From positions 1 to 5,423 of the forward strand of contig VFKQ01000079.1 in the NCBI GenBank assembly GCA_009885445.1: a stretch of 5,423 bases of DNA, read 5' to 3'. Below are positions 1 to 4,910 of this stretch, piece by piece. A model generated the notes under the pieces. It was given only the letters and a program-made list of their open reading frames with translations. It was not told the DNA's origin and did no database searches. The translations under genes were made by a program, and so were the position numbers. Each line of letters begins with the position of its first letter. The first letter of the stretch is position 1. This stretch comes from Anaerolineaceae bacterium. GTDB taxonomy: Bacteria; Chloroflexota; Anaerolineae; Anaerolineales; Villigracilaceae.

Positions 1-1
1 C

Positions 2-1123
2 GCGCGCAATACAACACAATCCGAGTCAAGCATCATCCTCACCTTCACCGTGCGCGACACCGGCATCGGCTTGAGCAAAGAAGGCATGAGCCGCCTGTTC
101 CAATCCTTCTCGCAAGCCGATTCGTCCACCACGCGCAAATACGGCGGCACGGGCCTCGGCCTGGCCATCAGCAAAAAACTGGCCGAAATGATGGGCGGCG
201 TCATGTGGGCCGAAAGCGACGGAGCGGGCCTCGGCTCCACCTTCACCTTCACCATCCGCGCGCCCATCAGCAAACTCACCTCTTCGCAACGGCGCGATTT
301 CAGCGGCACACAACCCCAACTGCAGGGCAAACGTCTGCTCATCGTAGACGACAACGCCACCAATCGGCGCATCCTCAGCCTGCAAACCGCAAAATGGGGC
401 ATGACCTCCGCCGACAGCGCCAACCCGCTCACCGCGCTAGATTGGGTGAAGAGCGGCCAGCAATTTGACCTGGCCATTCTCGACATGCACATGCCCGAGA
501 TCGACGGCTTGCACCTCGCCAGCGAAATCCGCAGGTATAATTCGAGCCTGCCCATGATTCTGTTCAGCTCGCTGGGTCGCCGCGAAATTAGTGAACACAC
601 TGAGTTGTTCGCCGCCTACCTGGCCAAGCCACTAAAACAATCACAGCTCTTCGACACCCTCGCCGGACTATTCTCGGACTCGCACTCCCTCAGCGATACG
701 CCCGCCCAACCCCGCCTCCTGTTCGACCCCGGGCTGGGTTCACGGCATCCGCTCAAGATTTTGCTCGCTGAGGATAACGCCGTCAATCAAAAACTGGCCT
801 TGCGCGTCCTTGAGCAAATGGGCTACCGCGCAGACGTGGCCGCCAACGGCCTCGAAGCTGTCGAGTCGGTTGAGCGGCAAACCTACGACGCCGTGCTGAT
901 GGATGTGCAAATGCCCGAGCTAGACGGGCTGGACGCCACCCGTCAGATTCGCAAATTGAGCACCATCCACCAGCCGCATATCATCGCCATGACGGCCAAT
1001 GCCATGCAAGGCGACCGTGAAATGTGCATCGAGGCCGGCATGGATGATTACATTGCCAAACCCGTGCGCGTCGACGAACTGGTCAGCGCCCTGCTCCAGG
1101 TAAAGGCGGCGCTCACTAAATGA
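2..1123 (+). CDS. Hybrid sensor histidine kinase, C-terminal part (HATPase end, two receiver domains); partial, 5' end outside window
   Basis: This is the C-terminal 373 residues of a membrane-sensor-type or cytosolic hybrid histidine kinase. The frame stays open to the left edge, so the internal GTG at 50 is not the true start. Visible residues about 1-90 are the end of the GHKL ATPase domain: the DTGIG box (codons from 56) and the GTGLGL box (146-163), followed by the typical GSTFTF strand. The sensor, the His-containing dimerisation domain and the N box lie outside the window. Two receiver domains follow. REC1 (about 110-224) has acidic pair D116/D117, phospho-acceptor D161 in LDMHMPEIDG and Lys209. 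REC2 (about 251-368) has E257/D258, D301 in MDVQMPELDG, Thr331 and Lys353, so both look competent. The stop overlaps the first ATG of the HPt frame in ATGA, indicating an operon. The kinase would phosphorylate its own receivers and pass phosphate to the next gene's product. The family call is secure; the stimulus cannot be inferred. Confidence 0.95.
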   Translation, partial: ARNTTQSESSIILTFTVRDTGIGLSKEGMSRLFQSFSQADSSTTRKYGGTGLGLAISKKLAEMMGGVMWAESDGAGLGSTFTFTIRAPISKLTSSQRRDFSGTQPQLQGKRLLIVDDNATNRRILSLQTAKWGMTSADSANPLTALDWVKSGQQFDLAILDMHMPEIDGLHLASEIRRYNSSLPMILFSSLGRREISEHTELFAAYLAKPLKQSQLFDTLAGLFSDSHSLSDTPAQPRLLFDPGLGSRHPLKILLAEDNAVNQKLALRVLEQMGYRADVAANGLEAVESVERQTYDAVLMDVQMPELDGLDATRQIRKLSTIHQPHIIAMTANAMQGDREMCIEAGMDDYIAKPVRVDELVSALLQVKAALTK

Positions 1124-1137
1124 ATCAAATAGCAAGT

Positions 1138-1141
1138 GGAG
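1138..1141 (+). promoter_or_regulatory. Ribosome binding site deciding the HPt start
   Basis: GGAG lies 5 nt before the ATG at 1147, a canonical spacing. The competing ATG at 1120 overlaps the kinase stop codon but has only an AGG 13 nt upstream, so reinitiation could still use it. The choice changes only nine N-terminal residues outside the HPt fold. Confidence 0.55.
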
Positions 1142-1146
1142 TTGAT

Positions 1147-1491
1147 ATGCACGAAACAACGATAGATCTGAAATCATTTGAGAATCTCAAGGCACTGGCT
1201 GGCTCAGACTTTATTAGCGAGTTAATCGACACCTTTTTAGCCGACACACCTGCGATCATTCAACAGATGCACAGCTCGCTCGCCGCACAAGATGTAGACA
1301 CATTCCGCCGCGCCGCGCACTCGCTCAAATCTAATGCGGCCTCGTTTGGCGCCGGCGCGCTGACCACGCTATTACAAGAACTTGAGCAACTCGCTCGGGA
1401 GAATAAATTGTCAGAAATCAGAAACCAGCTACAGGACGTGGAAGAGGCGTACGGCGAGGCGGCCCGGGCGTTGAAAGAGATGCGCACATGA
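1147..1491 (+). CDS. Stand-alone HPt (histidine phosphotransfer) domain protein
   Basis: Small all-helical phosphotransfer protein, 114 residues from this start. The HPt signature HSLKSNAASFGA is present; the phosphorylated His is residue 58 (codon 1318-1320), followed by the conserved Leu-Lys and the small-residue Gly-Ala turn. An FxxELIDTFLADTP helix precedes it, as in single-domain HPt proteins. In a multistep relay such proteins shuttle phosphate between the receiver Asp of a hybrid kinase and the receiver Asp of a response regulator, and this gene sits exactly between those two partners. The frame can also start at 1120, overlapping the kinase stop in ATGA. I prefer 1147 because GGAG sits 5 nt upstream of it and the family's usual IDL N-terminus follows directly, while the nearest AGG to 1120 is 13 nt away. 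The stop overlaps the cyclase ATG by 4 nt, so the three genes are probably translationally coupled. Confidence 0.93.
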   Translation: MHETTIDLKSFENLKALAGSDFISELIDTFLADTPAIIQQMHSSLAAQDVDTFRRAAHSLKSNAASFGAGALTTLLQELEQLARENKLSEIRNQLQDVEEAYGEAARALKEMRT

Positions 1492-2531
1492 AATCCCCAC
1501 AGGAAGGCGGCCATTTTCTGGTCGTTGACGATAACAAGGTCAATCGCATGTTGCTGGCGCACAGCCTTGAACAACTGGGCCACACAATTGATACTGCCGA
1601 AAACGGTCAGGAGGCGCTCGATAAATTGCGCGCCACCGAATACGACCTGATGTTGTTGGATATCGAGATGCCGGTGATGAACGGCTACCAAACGCTCGAG
1701 GCCTGCCGTAAAGATATCACCTTGCGCGAGGTGCCAGTGATCATGACCTCCTCGCTCGATGAGATTGACAGCGTGGTCAAGTGCATCGAGATGGGCGCAG
1801 AAGACTATCTCACCAAACCGCTCAATGCCACCCTCCTGCGCGCGCGCGTGACCGCCAGCCTCGAAAAGAAACGCCTGCGCGACCAGCAAAGAAAATTGTT
1901 CCGCACCTTTGTCACCGCAGAAGTGGCCGAGGAGTTGCTCACCAAAGGTCTGTCGCTGGGCGGCAAGCATGTGGAAGCCTCGGTGATGTTTACCGATATT
2001 CGCTCTTTTACGGCCATCTCCGAAACGCATGACCCGTCGGTGATCATTGAACTGCTCAATGATTACTTCCCGCTGATGTTTGAGGCCATCGTCAGCCACG
2101 GCGGCACCGTCAATCACATCGAGGGCGATGGCATCATGGCCGCCTTTGGCACGCCCGTGTTTCGCGAGAATCACCGCGAGCAGGCCGTGCGCGCCGCTGT
2201 GCAAATGCTGGATCGGTTGCAGGACTTTAATCAGCGACAGGCTGAATTGAACCGCGTGCAGATCAAAGTGGGCATAGGCATCGCCTCGGGCCGCATGATT
2301 GCCGGGTATACCGGAACCGAGCATCGCGCCACCTTCACCTGCGTCGGCGACACGGTCAACATTGCCGCGCGCATTGAGCAACACACCAAAGAAGCGGGCC
2401 GGCCCATCTTGATAGATCGCAACACGCGCAACGGTCTGCCCGCCGACATTTTAGTGGATGCGTTAGGCCCGTTCACCTTCAAAGGCAAACAACAACCGAT
2501 TGAAGTGTATGCTGTGCAAACGTCCAAATAA
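1488..2531 (+). CDS. Response regulator with class III adenylate/guanylate cyclase output domain
   Basis: A 347-residue cytosolic response regulator that probably makes cAMP or cGMP when phosphorylated. The receiver domain (about 9-125) has D14/D15, phospho-acceptor D58 in LLDIEMPVMNG, Thr87 and Lys110. A charged helical linker (about 125-155) contains the RTFVTAEVAEELL stretch usually seen before bacterial cyclase domains. The class III catalytic domain (about 160-345) has the metal-binding aspartates D170 (FTDIRSFT) and D214 (EGDGIMAAFG) and the transition-state pair N291/R295 (VNIAAR). The base-selecting positions read His210, where Lys is classical, and Thr284, which is common in bacterial adenylate cyclases, so the substrate is uncertain. 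The ATG overlaps the HPt stop in ATGA; AAAGAGA at 1474-1480 is a weak ribosome site, consistent with coupled translation. As last gene of the operon it is the expected end point of the kinase-HPt phosphorelay. Confidence 0.94.
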   Translation: MKSPQEGGHFLVVDDNKVNRMLLAHSLEQLGHTIDTAENGQEALDKLRATEYDLMLLDIEMPVMNGYQTLEACRKDITLREVPVIMTSSLDEIDSVVKCIEMGAEDYLTKPLNATLLRARVTASLEKKRLRDQQRKLFRTFVTAEVAEELLTKGLSLGGKHVEASVMFTDIRSFTAISETHDPSVIIELLNDYFPLMFEAIVSHGGTVNHIEGDGIMAAFGTPVFRENHREQAVRAAVQMLDRLQDFNQRQAELNRVQIKVGIGIASGRMIAGYTGTEHRATFTCVGDTVNIAARIEQHTKEAGRPILIDRNTRNGLPADILVDALGPFTFKGKQQPIEVYAVQTSK

Positions 2532-2540
2532 TTTACCCCC
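2532..2540. repeat. Left copy of putative target-site duplication
   Basis: TTTACCCCC is repeated exactly at 2658-2666, directly outside both ends of the 17-bp inverted repeats. The extended match ATTTACCCCCT is 11 bp (2531-2541 and 2657-2667), so the true duplication length is 9 to 11 bp. The left copy begins at the last base of the cyclase stop codon or next to it. Confidence 0.7.
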
Positions 2541-2657
2541 TATGGCTTTCTCAAAGTAACTTGACAAACGAATGCCGTTGGAACGCGAATGACGCGAATA
2601 AACCATGGAAAATTCGCGGTATTCGCGTTGAGAAATTCCCACTTTGAGAAAGCCATA
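2541..2657. mobile_element. MITE-like foldback insertion element
   Basis: A 117-bp non-coding element bounded by perfect 17-bp inverted repeats: 2541-2557 (TATGGCTTTCTCAAAGT) and its exact reverse complement at 2641-2657. It is flanked by TTTACCCCC at 2532-2540 and 2658-2666. The duplicated stretch extends to 11 bp if the terminal base of each repeat is counted outside. Inverted ends plus a flanking direct repeat are the standard footprint of transposition with target duplication. The interior has a second imperfect inverted repeat and no credible reading frame, so any transposase must act in trans. It sits right after the stop codon of the cyclase gene. An alternative is a chance hairpin or REP-like repeat, but the flanking duplication argues for insertion. 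The transposase family is not recognised. Confidence 0.75.
2582..2629. repeat. Internal inverted repeat of the foldback element
   Basis: Arms at 2582-2600 and 2611-2629 match as inverted repeats in 16 of 19 positions and are built from AATTCGCG/CGCGAATT-type words. The 10-base centre at 2601-2610 contains the palindrome CCATGG. Together with the outer 17-bp repeats, either strand can fold into a long interrupted hairpin with unequal internal loops of 24 and 11 nt. Confidence 0.75.
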
Positions 2658-2666
2658 TTTACCCCC
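2658..2666. repeat. Right copy of putative target-site duplication
   Basis: Exact second copy of TTTACCCCC on the other side of the foldback element. Removing the element and one copy would restore a short, ordinary spacer between the cyclase stop and the promoter of the lipoprotein gene. Confidence 0.7.
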
Positions 2667-2675
2667 TTCATGCCG

Positions 2676-2704
2676 TTGACGCATTAATTGTGTTGTGCTA
2701 CCAT
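2676..2704 (+). promoter_or_regulatory. Probable sigma-70-type promoter of the LysM lipoprotein gene
   Basis: TTGACG at 2676-2681 (5 of 6 to consensus) and TACCAT at 2699-2704 (4 of 6) are separated by 17 bp. The predicted start is about 20 nt before the ribosome binding site. It lies just outside the right end of the foldback element, so the lipoprotein gene is probably its own transcription unit. Prediction from sequence only. Confidence 0.5.
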
Positions 2705-2722
2705 CCTTTTATCAAATAATTT

Positions 2723-2727
2723 AGGAG
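2723..2727 (+). promoter_or_regulatory. Ribosome binding site of the lipoprotein gene
   Basis: AGGAG lies 6 nt before the ATG at 2734 and fixes the start, which is also the only start giving an intact lipoprotein signal peptide. Confidence 0.75.
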
Positions 2728-2733
2728 AGATTC

Positions 2734-3519
2734 ATGTTATCTAAAAAAATATTTTTTGTAATAACAATATTCGCGCTAATCCTTTCGGGGTGCGTGCGAT
2801 ACGGGACAGACCCATCTACAAACCCGGCCCCTACTGACGTTTTTGATGACCGGCCTTTGCCGAGTGAATTTAATTTGGACAATTTAAAAACCGGCACAGC
2901 CGGCGCGAGTAGCGGGCCGACCAATACACCCGGCGTTTTGGTGACTGTGACGTTTACTCCCACGATAGACCCAAACGGGCCGACCTTTACCCCCACAGCC
3001 ACCTTTCAACCCGGCGTGGTTTGTACAGCGCCAGCTTGTAGCGCGGGCCAGACTCTCGTCTGCCCGGGTGGCAATTGCCCAAATGCTTGCGGATTAGTGT
3101 GTAGTGGCGGAACTGGCGGAATCACCGCCACGTTCACCCCGCTTACGCCAGTCCCGGGCGGGGGCGGTGGTGGGGCTGTAGCCCGCCCAGCAACGTGGAC
3201 GCTTCACGAAGGCGAATTCCCCTACTGCATCGCGCGTCGCTTCGATGTCGACCCAACGGCTTTATTAATAGCAAGTGGATTATCTGAAGGCTCGCTGTAT
3301 AGCGCGGGCAGAGTGCTGACCATTCCGCAGACTGGCTCGTTCCCCGGGCCAAGGGCCTTAATCCCACACCCGGCATCCTATCGAGTCATCTCTGCTGAGG
3401 AAACTTTTTACAGCATCGCCTGCCTGTATGGTGACCCCCACCCGCAGAGAATTGCCGACGCAAACAGCCTGCCGATAAGTTCAGTTTTATCTGCCGGACA
3501 AACAATTAACATCCCCTAA
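2734..3519 (+). CDS. Secreted lipoprotein with Cys-rich module and two LysM domains
   Basis: A 261-residue exported protein. Residues 1-20 form a lipoprotein signal: Lys4-Lys5, a hydrophobic core and lipobox LSGC with Cys20 as the lipidated residue, so the protein is anchored on the outer face of the cytoplasmic membrane or in the envelope. A long disordered Pro/Thr/Gly-rich linker follows (about 25-95), including TFTPT-type repeats. Next comes a Cys-rich stretch with Cys at 97, 102, 110, 115, 119 and 123, then TFTPLTPVP and six consecutive Gly. Two LysM-like domains end the protein: about 154-198 (LHEGEFPYCIARRFDVDPTAL...LTIP) and 215-261 (VISAEETFYSIACLYGD...INIP). LysM domains bind the N-acetylglucosamine backbone of peptidoglycan or related polymers. 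Each repeat has one extra Cys (165, 230) in its first helix. No catalytic domain is visible, so a structural or cell-wall-tethering role is the best inference. The linker style resembles Anaerolineae envelope proteins. Confidence 0.9.
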   Translation: MLSKKIFFVITIFALILSGCVRYGTDPSTNPAPTDVFDDRPLPSEFNLDNLKTGTAGASSGPTNTPGVLVTVTFTPTIDPNGPTFTPTATFQPGVVCTAPACSAGQTLVCPGGNCPNACGLVCSGGTGGITATFTPLTPVPGGGGGGAVARPATWTLHEGEFPYCIARRFDVDPTALLIASGLSEGSLYSAGRVLTIPQTGSFPGPRALIPHPASYRVISAEETFYSIACLYGDPHPQRIADANSLPISSVLSAGQTINIP

Positions 3520-3527
3520 AACTCAGG

Positions 3528-3555
3528 TTGACTTCCAATAACGCCCAGGTATTAT
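3528..3555 (+). promoter_or_regulatory. Probable promoter of the Nudix gene, overlapping a terminator
   Basis: TTGACT at 3528-3533 and TATTAT at 3550-3555 are each 5 of 6 to consensus with a 16-bp spacer. Transcription would begin near 3562, giving a leader of about 43 nt to the GTG at 3605. The -10 box falls at the apex of the terminator hairpin of the preceding gene. Prediction from sequence only. Confidence 0.45.
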
Positions 3556-3573
3556 TCACCTGGGCGTTTTATT
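3540..3573 (+). terminator. Intrinsic terminator after the lipoprotein gene
   Basis: Perfect 11-bp stem AACGCCCAGGT (3540-3550) and ACCTGGGCGTT (3558-3568) around a 7-nt loop, followed by TTATTATT. It lies about 20 nt after the lipoprotein stop, the normal position for a rho-independent terminator. Confidence 0.88.
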
Positions 3574-3593
3574 ATTGAAGGGCAACACACGAA

Positions 3594-3597
3594 AGGA
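3594..3597 (+). promoter_or_regulatory. Ribosome binding site deciding the Nudix start
   Basis: AGGA (within GAAAGGA) lies 7 nt before the GTG at 3605. The longer frame from the TTG at 3575 would start inside the terminator tail and would lack a ribosome site, so it is rejected. Confidence 0.65.
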
Positions 3598-3604
3598 CCG
3601 AAAA

Positions 3605-4156
3605 GTGACATTCGAGCTGATCAAAAGTGAGCCATTGCTCAAAGGGCGCGCGTTTTCCATTCGCCGCGATTGGATGCGGACTCCCAATGGCGGAGAAACC
3701 AAGTTTGACATTATTGAGCATCACGGCTCGGTAATCATTGTGCCGCTGGACGCTGAGGGCAACCTGCTTTTTGTCCGCCAGTATCGTCATGCCGCCGCGC
3801 AAGATTTGTTGGAATTGCCTGCGGGCACGCTGGAGCCGGGCGAGGAGCCGCTCGTCTGCGCGGCGCGGGAAATACGCGAAGAGACGGGCTATGCGGCAGG
3901 AAAGCTTGAAAAGCTGGGGCAGTTTTTTCTGGCGCCTGGATATTCCACGGAGCTGATGACGGTTTTTCTGGCCACCAATTTAACCCATGCCCCGCTGGCC
4001 GCGGACGAGGATGAATTTATCAGCGTGGAAAAACTTCCAGTACCTGAGGCCCTCAACAGGGCGGGCCGGGGCGAATTTCCAGACGCGAAAACATTGGCGG
4101 CGCTATTTCTGGCCCGCCGTCATTTGTCGCAAATTAAAAAAAGGCGGGTGGTTTAG
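3605..4156 (+). CDS. Nudix hydrolase, ADP-ribose pyrophosphatase type
   Basis: A 183-residue cytosolic Nudix hydrolase, probably cleaving ADP-ribose to AMP and ribose 5-phosphate (EC 3.6.1.13 type). The full Nudix box GX5EX7REUXEEXGU is present at about residues 74-96: Gly74, Glu80, then REIREETGY with the metal-binding Glu92/Glu93. Before it lie the HHGSVIIVPLD strand and LLFVRQYRHAAAQDLLELPAG. After it, FFLAPGYSTELMTVFLA matches the SPG(F/Y)S-x-E motif seen about 15 residues past the box in ADP-ribose pyrophosphatases, which is why this subfamily is favoured. Other nucleoside-diphosphate-X substrates remain possible. The GTG start is supported by AGGA 7 nt upstream. The gene is monocistronic, flanked by terminators at 3540-3573 and 4167-4195. 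The role would be house-cleaning or NAD-related ADP-ribose recycling; nothing links it functionally to its neighbours. Confidence 0.92.
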   Translation: MTFELIKSEPLLKGRAFSIRRDWMRTPNGGETKFDIIEHHGSVIIVPLDAEGNLLFVRQYRHAAAQDLLELPAGTLEPGEEPLVCAAREIREETGYAAGKLEKLGQFFLAPGYSTELMTVFLATNLTHAPLAADEDEFISVEKLPVPEALNRAGRGEFPDAKTLAALFLARRHLSQIKKRRVV

Positions 4157-4160
4157 CGCT

Positions 4161-4200
4161 TAAAAAATCAACGCCGCTCATAGAGCGGCGTTGATAATTT
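4161..4200. terminator. Bidirectional terminator between the convergent Nudix and infA genes
   Basis: Perfect 12-bp stem ATCAACGCCGCT (4167-4178) and AGCGGCGTTGAT (4184-4195) with a 5-nt loop. It starts 10 nt after the Nudix stop and ends 9 nt before the infA stop. Read on the - strand it is followed by TTTTTTA, an excellent U-tract for infA; read on the + strand it is followed by AATTTGATCTT, which is weaker. It therefore serves both genes. Confidence 0.9.
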
Positions 4201-4204
4201 GATC

Positions 4205-4453
4205 TTATTCAGCAGGAGGCGCATCGGCCAGTTTGCGCTGACGGAAGGTGATCCGTCCGCGTGCAAGGTCGTAGGGGGACATTTCGACGGCGACTCTGTC
4301 GCCGAGAAGAATGCGAATGTAGTACTTGCGCATTTTCCCGGAAAGATAAGCCAGGACTTCATGCCCATTATCGAGACGAACGCGGAATTGTGTGCCGGGC
4401 AGGGCCTCGACCACAACGCCGTCCATCTTAATTTTTGCTTCGTCCTTCGTCAT
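4205..4453 (-). CDS. infA: Translation initiation factor IF-1
   Basis: An 82-residue S1/OB-fold protein that binds the 30S A site during initiation together with IF-2 and IF-3. The highly conserved IF-1 core is evident: VVVEALPGTQFRVRLDNGHEVLAYLSGKMRKYYIRILLGDRVAVEMSPYDLARGRITFR. The usual length is about 72 residues; here a short charged tail (QRKLADAPPAE) is added after the RGRITFR strand. The ATG start has GGAGAAGG just upstream, with GGAG 7 nt from the start. The gene lies 28 nt after rpsU on the same strand with no terminator between them, so the two are almost certainly cotranscribed. Transcription ends at the strong hairpin next to the stop codon. The usual bacterial location of infA is near rpmJ/rpsM or alone, so pairing with rpsU is noteworthy. 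Confidence 0.97.
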   Translation of the reverse strand: MTKDEAKIKMDGVVVEALPGTQFRVRLDNGHEVLAYLSGKMRKYYIRILLGDRVAVEMSPYDLARGRITFRQRKLADAPPAE

Positions 4454-4481
4454 ATGCCTTCTCCAAATGGCCAGCCACTGC

Positions 4482-4679
4482 TTATTCGAAATCCTTGGTG
4501 GAACGTCGCTTCAGGCGGCGAATGGCCTTCTTCTTTTCCATGCGGCGCTGTTCGCTTTTTGAAACAAACCAGCGCTTGCGGCGAATGGTGCTGAGCACCC
4601 CGCTCTTAACCACTTTTTTGCGAAAGCGCTTGAGCAAGGAATCTTGTGATTCGCCAGAACGTAAATTTACTGCTGCCAA
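4482..4679 (-). CDS. rpsU: Small ribosomal subunit protein bS21
   Basis: A 65-residue, very basic protein of the 30S platform near the anti-Shine-Dalgarno end of 16S rRNA. The family pattern is clear: a short N-terminal strand, then ESQDSLLKRFRKKVVKSGVLSTIRRKRWFVSKSEQRRMEKKKAIRRLKRR, matching the bS21 core of an acidic turn, an LLKRF helix, a G(V/I)L turn, a R-R-aromatic patch and an Arg/Lys-rich helix. It starts with TTG (4677-4679) behind a near-perfect AAGGAGGTG. That start gives the normal length, and no ATG fits. It is the first gene of an rpsU-infA unit whose likely promoter lies just after the 5S gene. Both products act in translation initiation, and bS21 contacts the site that IF-1-dependent initiation uses. 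Confidence 0.94.
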   Translation of the reverse strand: MAAVNLRSGESQDSLLKRFRKKVVKSGVLSTIRRKRWFVSKSEQRRMEKKKAIRRLKRRSTKDFE

Positions 4680-4686
4680 ATTAATT

Positions 4687-4695
4687 CACCTCCTT
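4687..4695 (-). promoter_or_regulatory. Strong ribosome binding site fixing the TTG start of rpsU
   Basis: On the - strand AAGGAGGTG complements nine bases of the usual anti-Shine-Dalgarno tail. Its AGGAGG core is 9 nt from the TTG at 4679. Such a full-length site in front of a weak start codon could help set a defined bS21 level. Confidence 0.85.
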
Positions 4696-4727
4696 CTGTA
4701 TGGGAGTGTTGTATCCTGCCAAGAGAA

Positions 4728-4757
4728 ATCCCTCAGCCGGATGGTTTGCTGAGGGAT
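4728..4757 (-). terminator. Terminator-like hairpin in the rpsU leader (possible attenuator)
   Basis: On the - strand ATCCCTCAGC (4757-4748) and GCTGAGGGAT (4737-4728) form a perfect 10-bp stem with a 10-nt loop, followed by TTCTCTT, a broken U-tract. It lies between the promoter at 4875-4903 and the rpsU start. It is therefore either the final terminator of the rRNA operon, which rpsU transcripts must also pass, or an attenuator. Its first arm can pair instead with 4817-4826. Confidence 0.6.
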
Positions 4758-4768
4758 GTTTTGCTAAC

Positions 4769-4803
4769 AAGGAACTGAGTTTGGTGACCAAATTTGATTC
4801 CTT
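4769..4803 (-). repeat. Imperfect inverted repeat in the rpsU leader
   Basis: AAGGAA/TTCCTT outer arms (4769-4774, 4798-4803) and TTTGG/CCAAA inner arms (4780-4784, 4788-4792) enclose a 3-nt apex, with a symmetric 5-by-5 internal loop. It would form a moderately stable hairpin between the two competing pairing segments of the leader. Confidence 0.5.
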
Positions 4804-4831
4804 CAAAATATTTTCTCCTCAGCAAAAAGGG

Positions 4832-4858
4832 AATGGGCAATCAATCTGTGCGCCCATT
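4832..4858 (-). repeat. Hairpin near the start of the rpsU leader
   Basis: On the - strand AATGGGC and GCCCATT form a 7-bp stem with a 13-nt loop. CCCTTTTTG follows, giving a weak terminator-like layout. It could trim rRNA read-through or act as the first structured element of the rpsU leader. Confidence 0.45.
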
Positions 4859-4874
4859 TTCAACTGCAGGCGGA

Positions 4875-4903
4875 ATTATACCGCGCTGCAGTCCACGTGT
4901 AAA
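4875..4903 (-). promoter_or_regulatory. Near-consensus promoter of the rpsU-infA unit
   Basis: On the - strand TTTACA (4903-4898, 5 of 6) and TATAAT (4880-4875, 6 of 6) are separated by exactly 17 bp. Transcription would start near 4867, giving a leader of about 188 nt before rpsU. The promoter begins only 8 bp after the 5S 3' end, so rpsU-infA may be read both from it and by read-through from the rRNA operon. The -10 box lies in the loop of an inverted repeat (4864-4873 with 4881-4891, one bulged base). Confidence 0.7.
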
Positions 4904-4910
4904 ACGAAAA

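Noticed and set aside
50..52. GTG at 50 as the start of the histidine kinase gene
   Set aside because: The frame is open to the left edge and the residues before it (ILTF strand) belong to the ATPase fold, so the gene begins upstream of the window.
1260..2384. Long open frame of 374 codons on the - strand opposite the HPt and cyclase genes
   Set aside because: It is antisense to two clearly recognisable genes, has no family motif, and arises from the GC-rich codon bias of the + strand genes.
2561..2566. TTGACA inside the foldback element as an outward promoter
   Set aside because: No acceptable -10 box lies 16-18 bp downstream; the sequence there is CGCGAA-rich.
2541..2657. CRISPR or intrinsic terminator reading of the 2541-2657 inverted repeats
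   Set aside because: There are no regularly spaced repeats, and the long outer arms lack a following T-run; the flanking direct repeats fit an insertion better.
2572..2678. Direct repeat ATGCCGTTG at 2572-2580 and 2670-2678
   Set aside because: Only 9 bp, one copy inside and one outside the foldback element and not at its ends; most likely chance.
3575..3604. TTG at 3575 as the start of the Nudix gene
   Set aside because: It lies in the terminator tail without a ribosome site; the GTG at 3605 has AGGA at the right distance.
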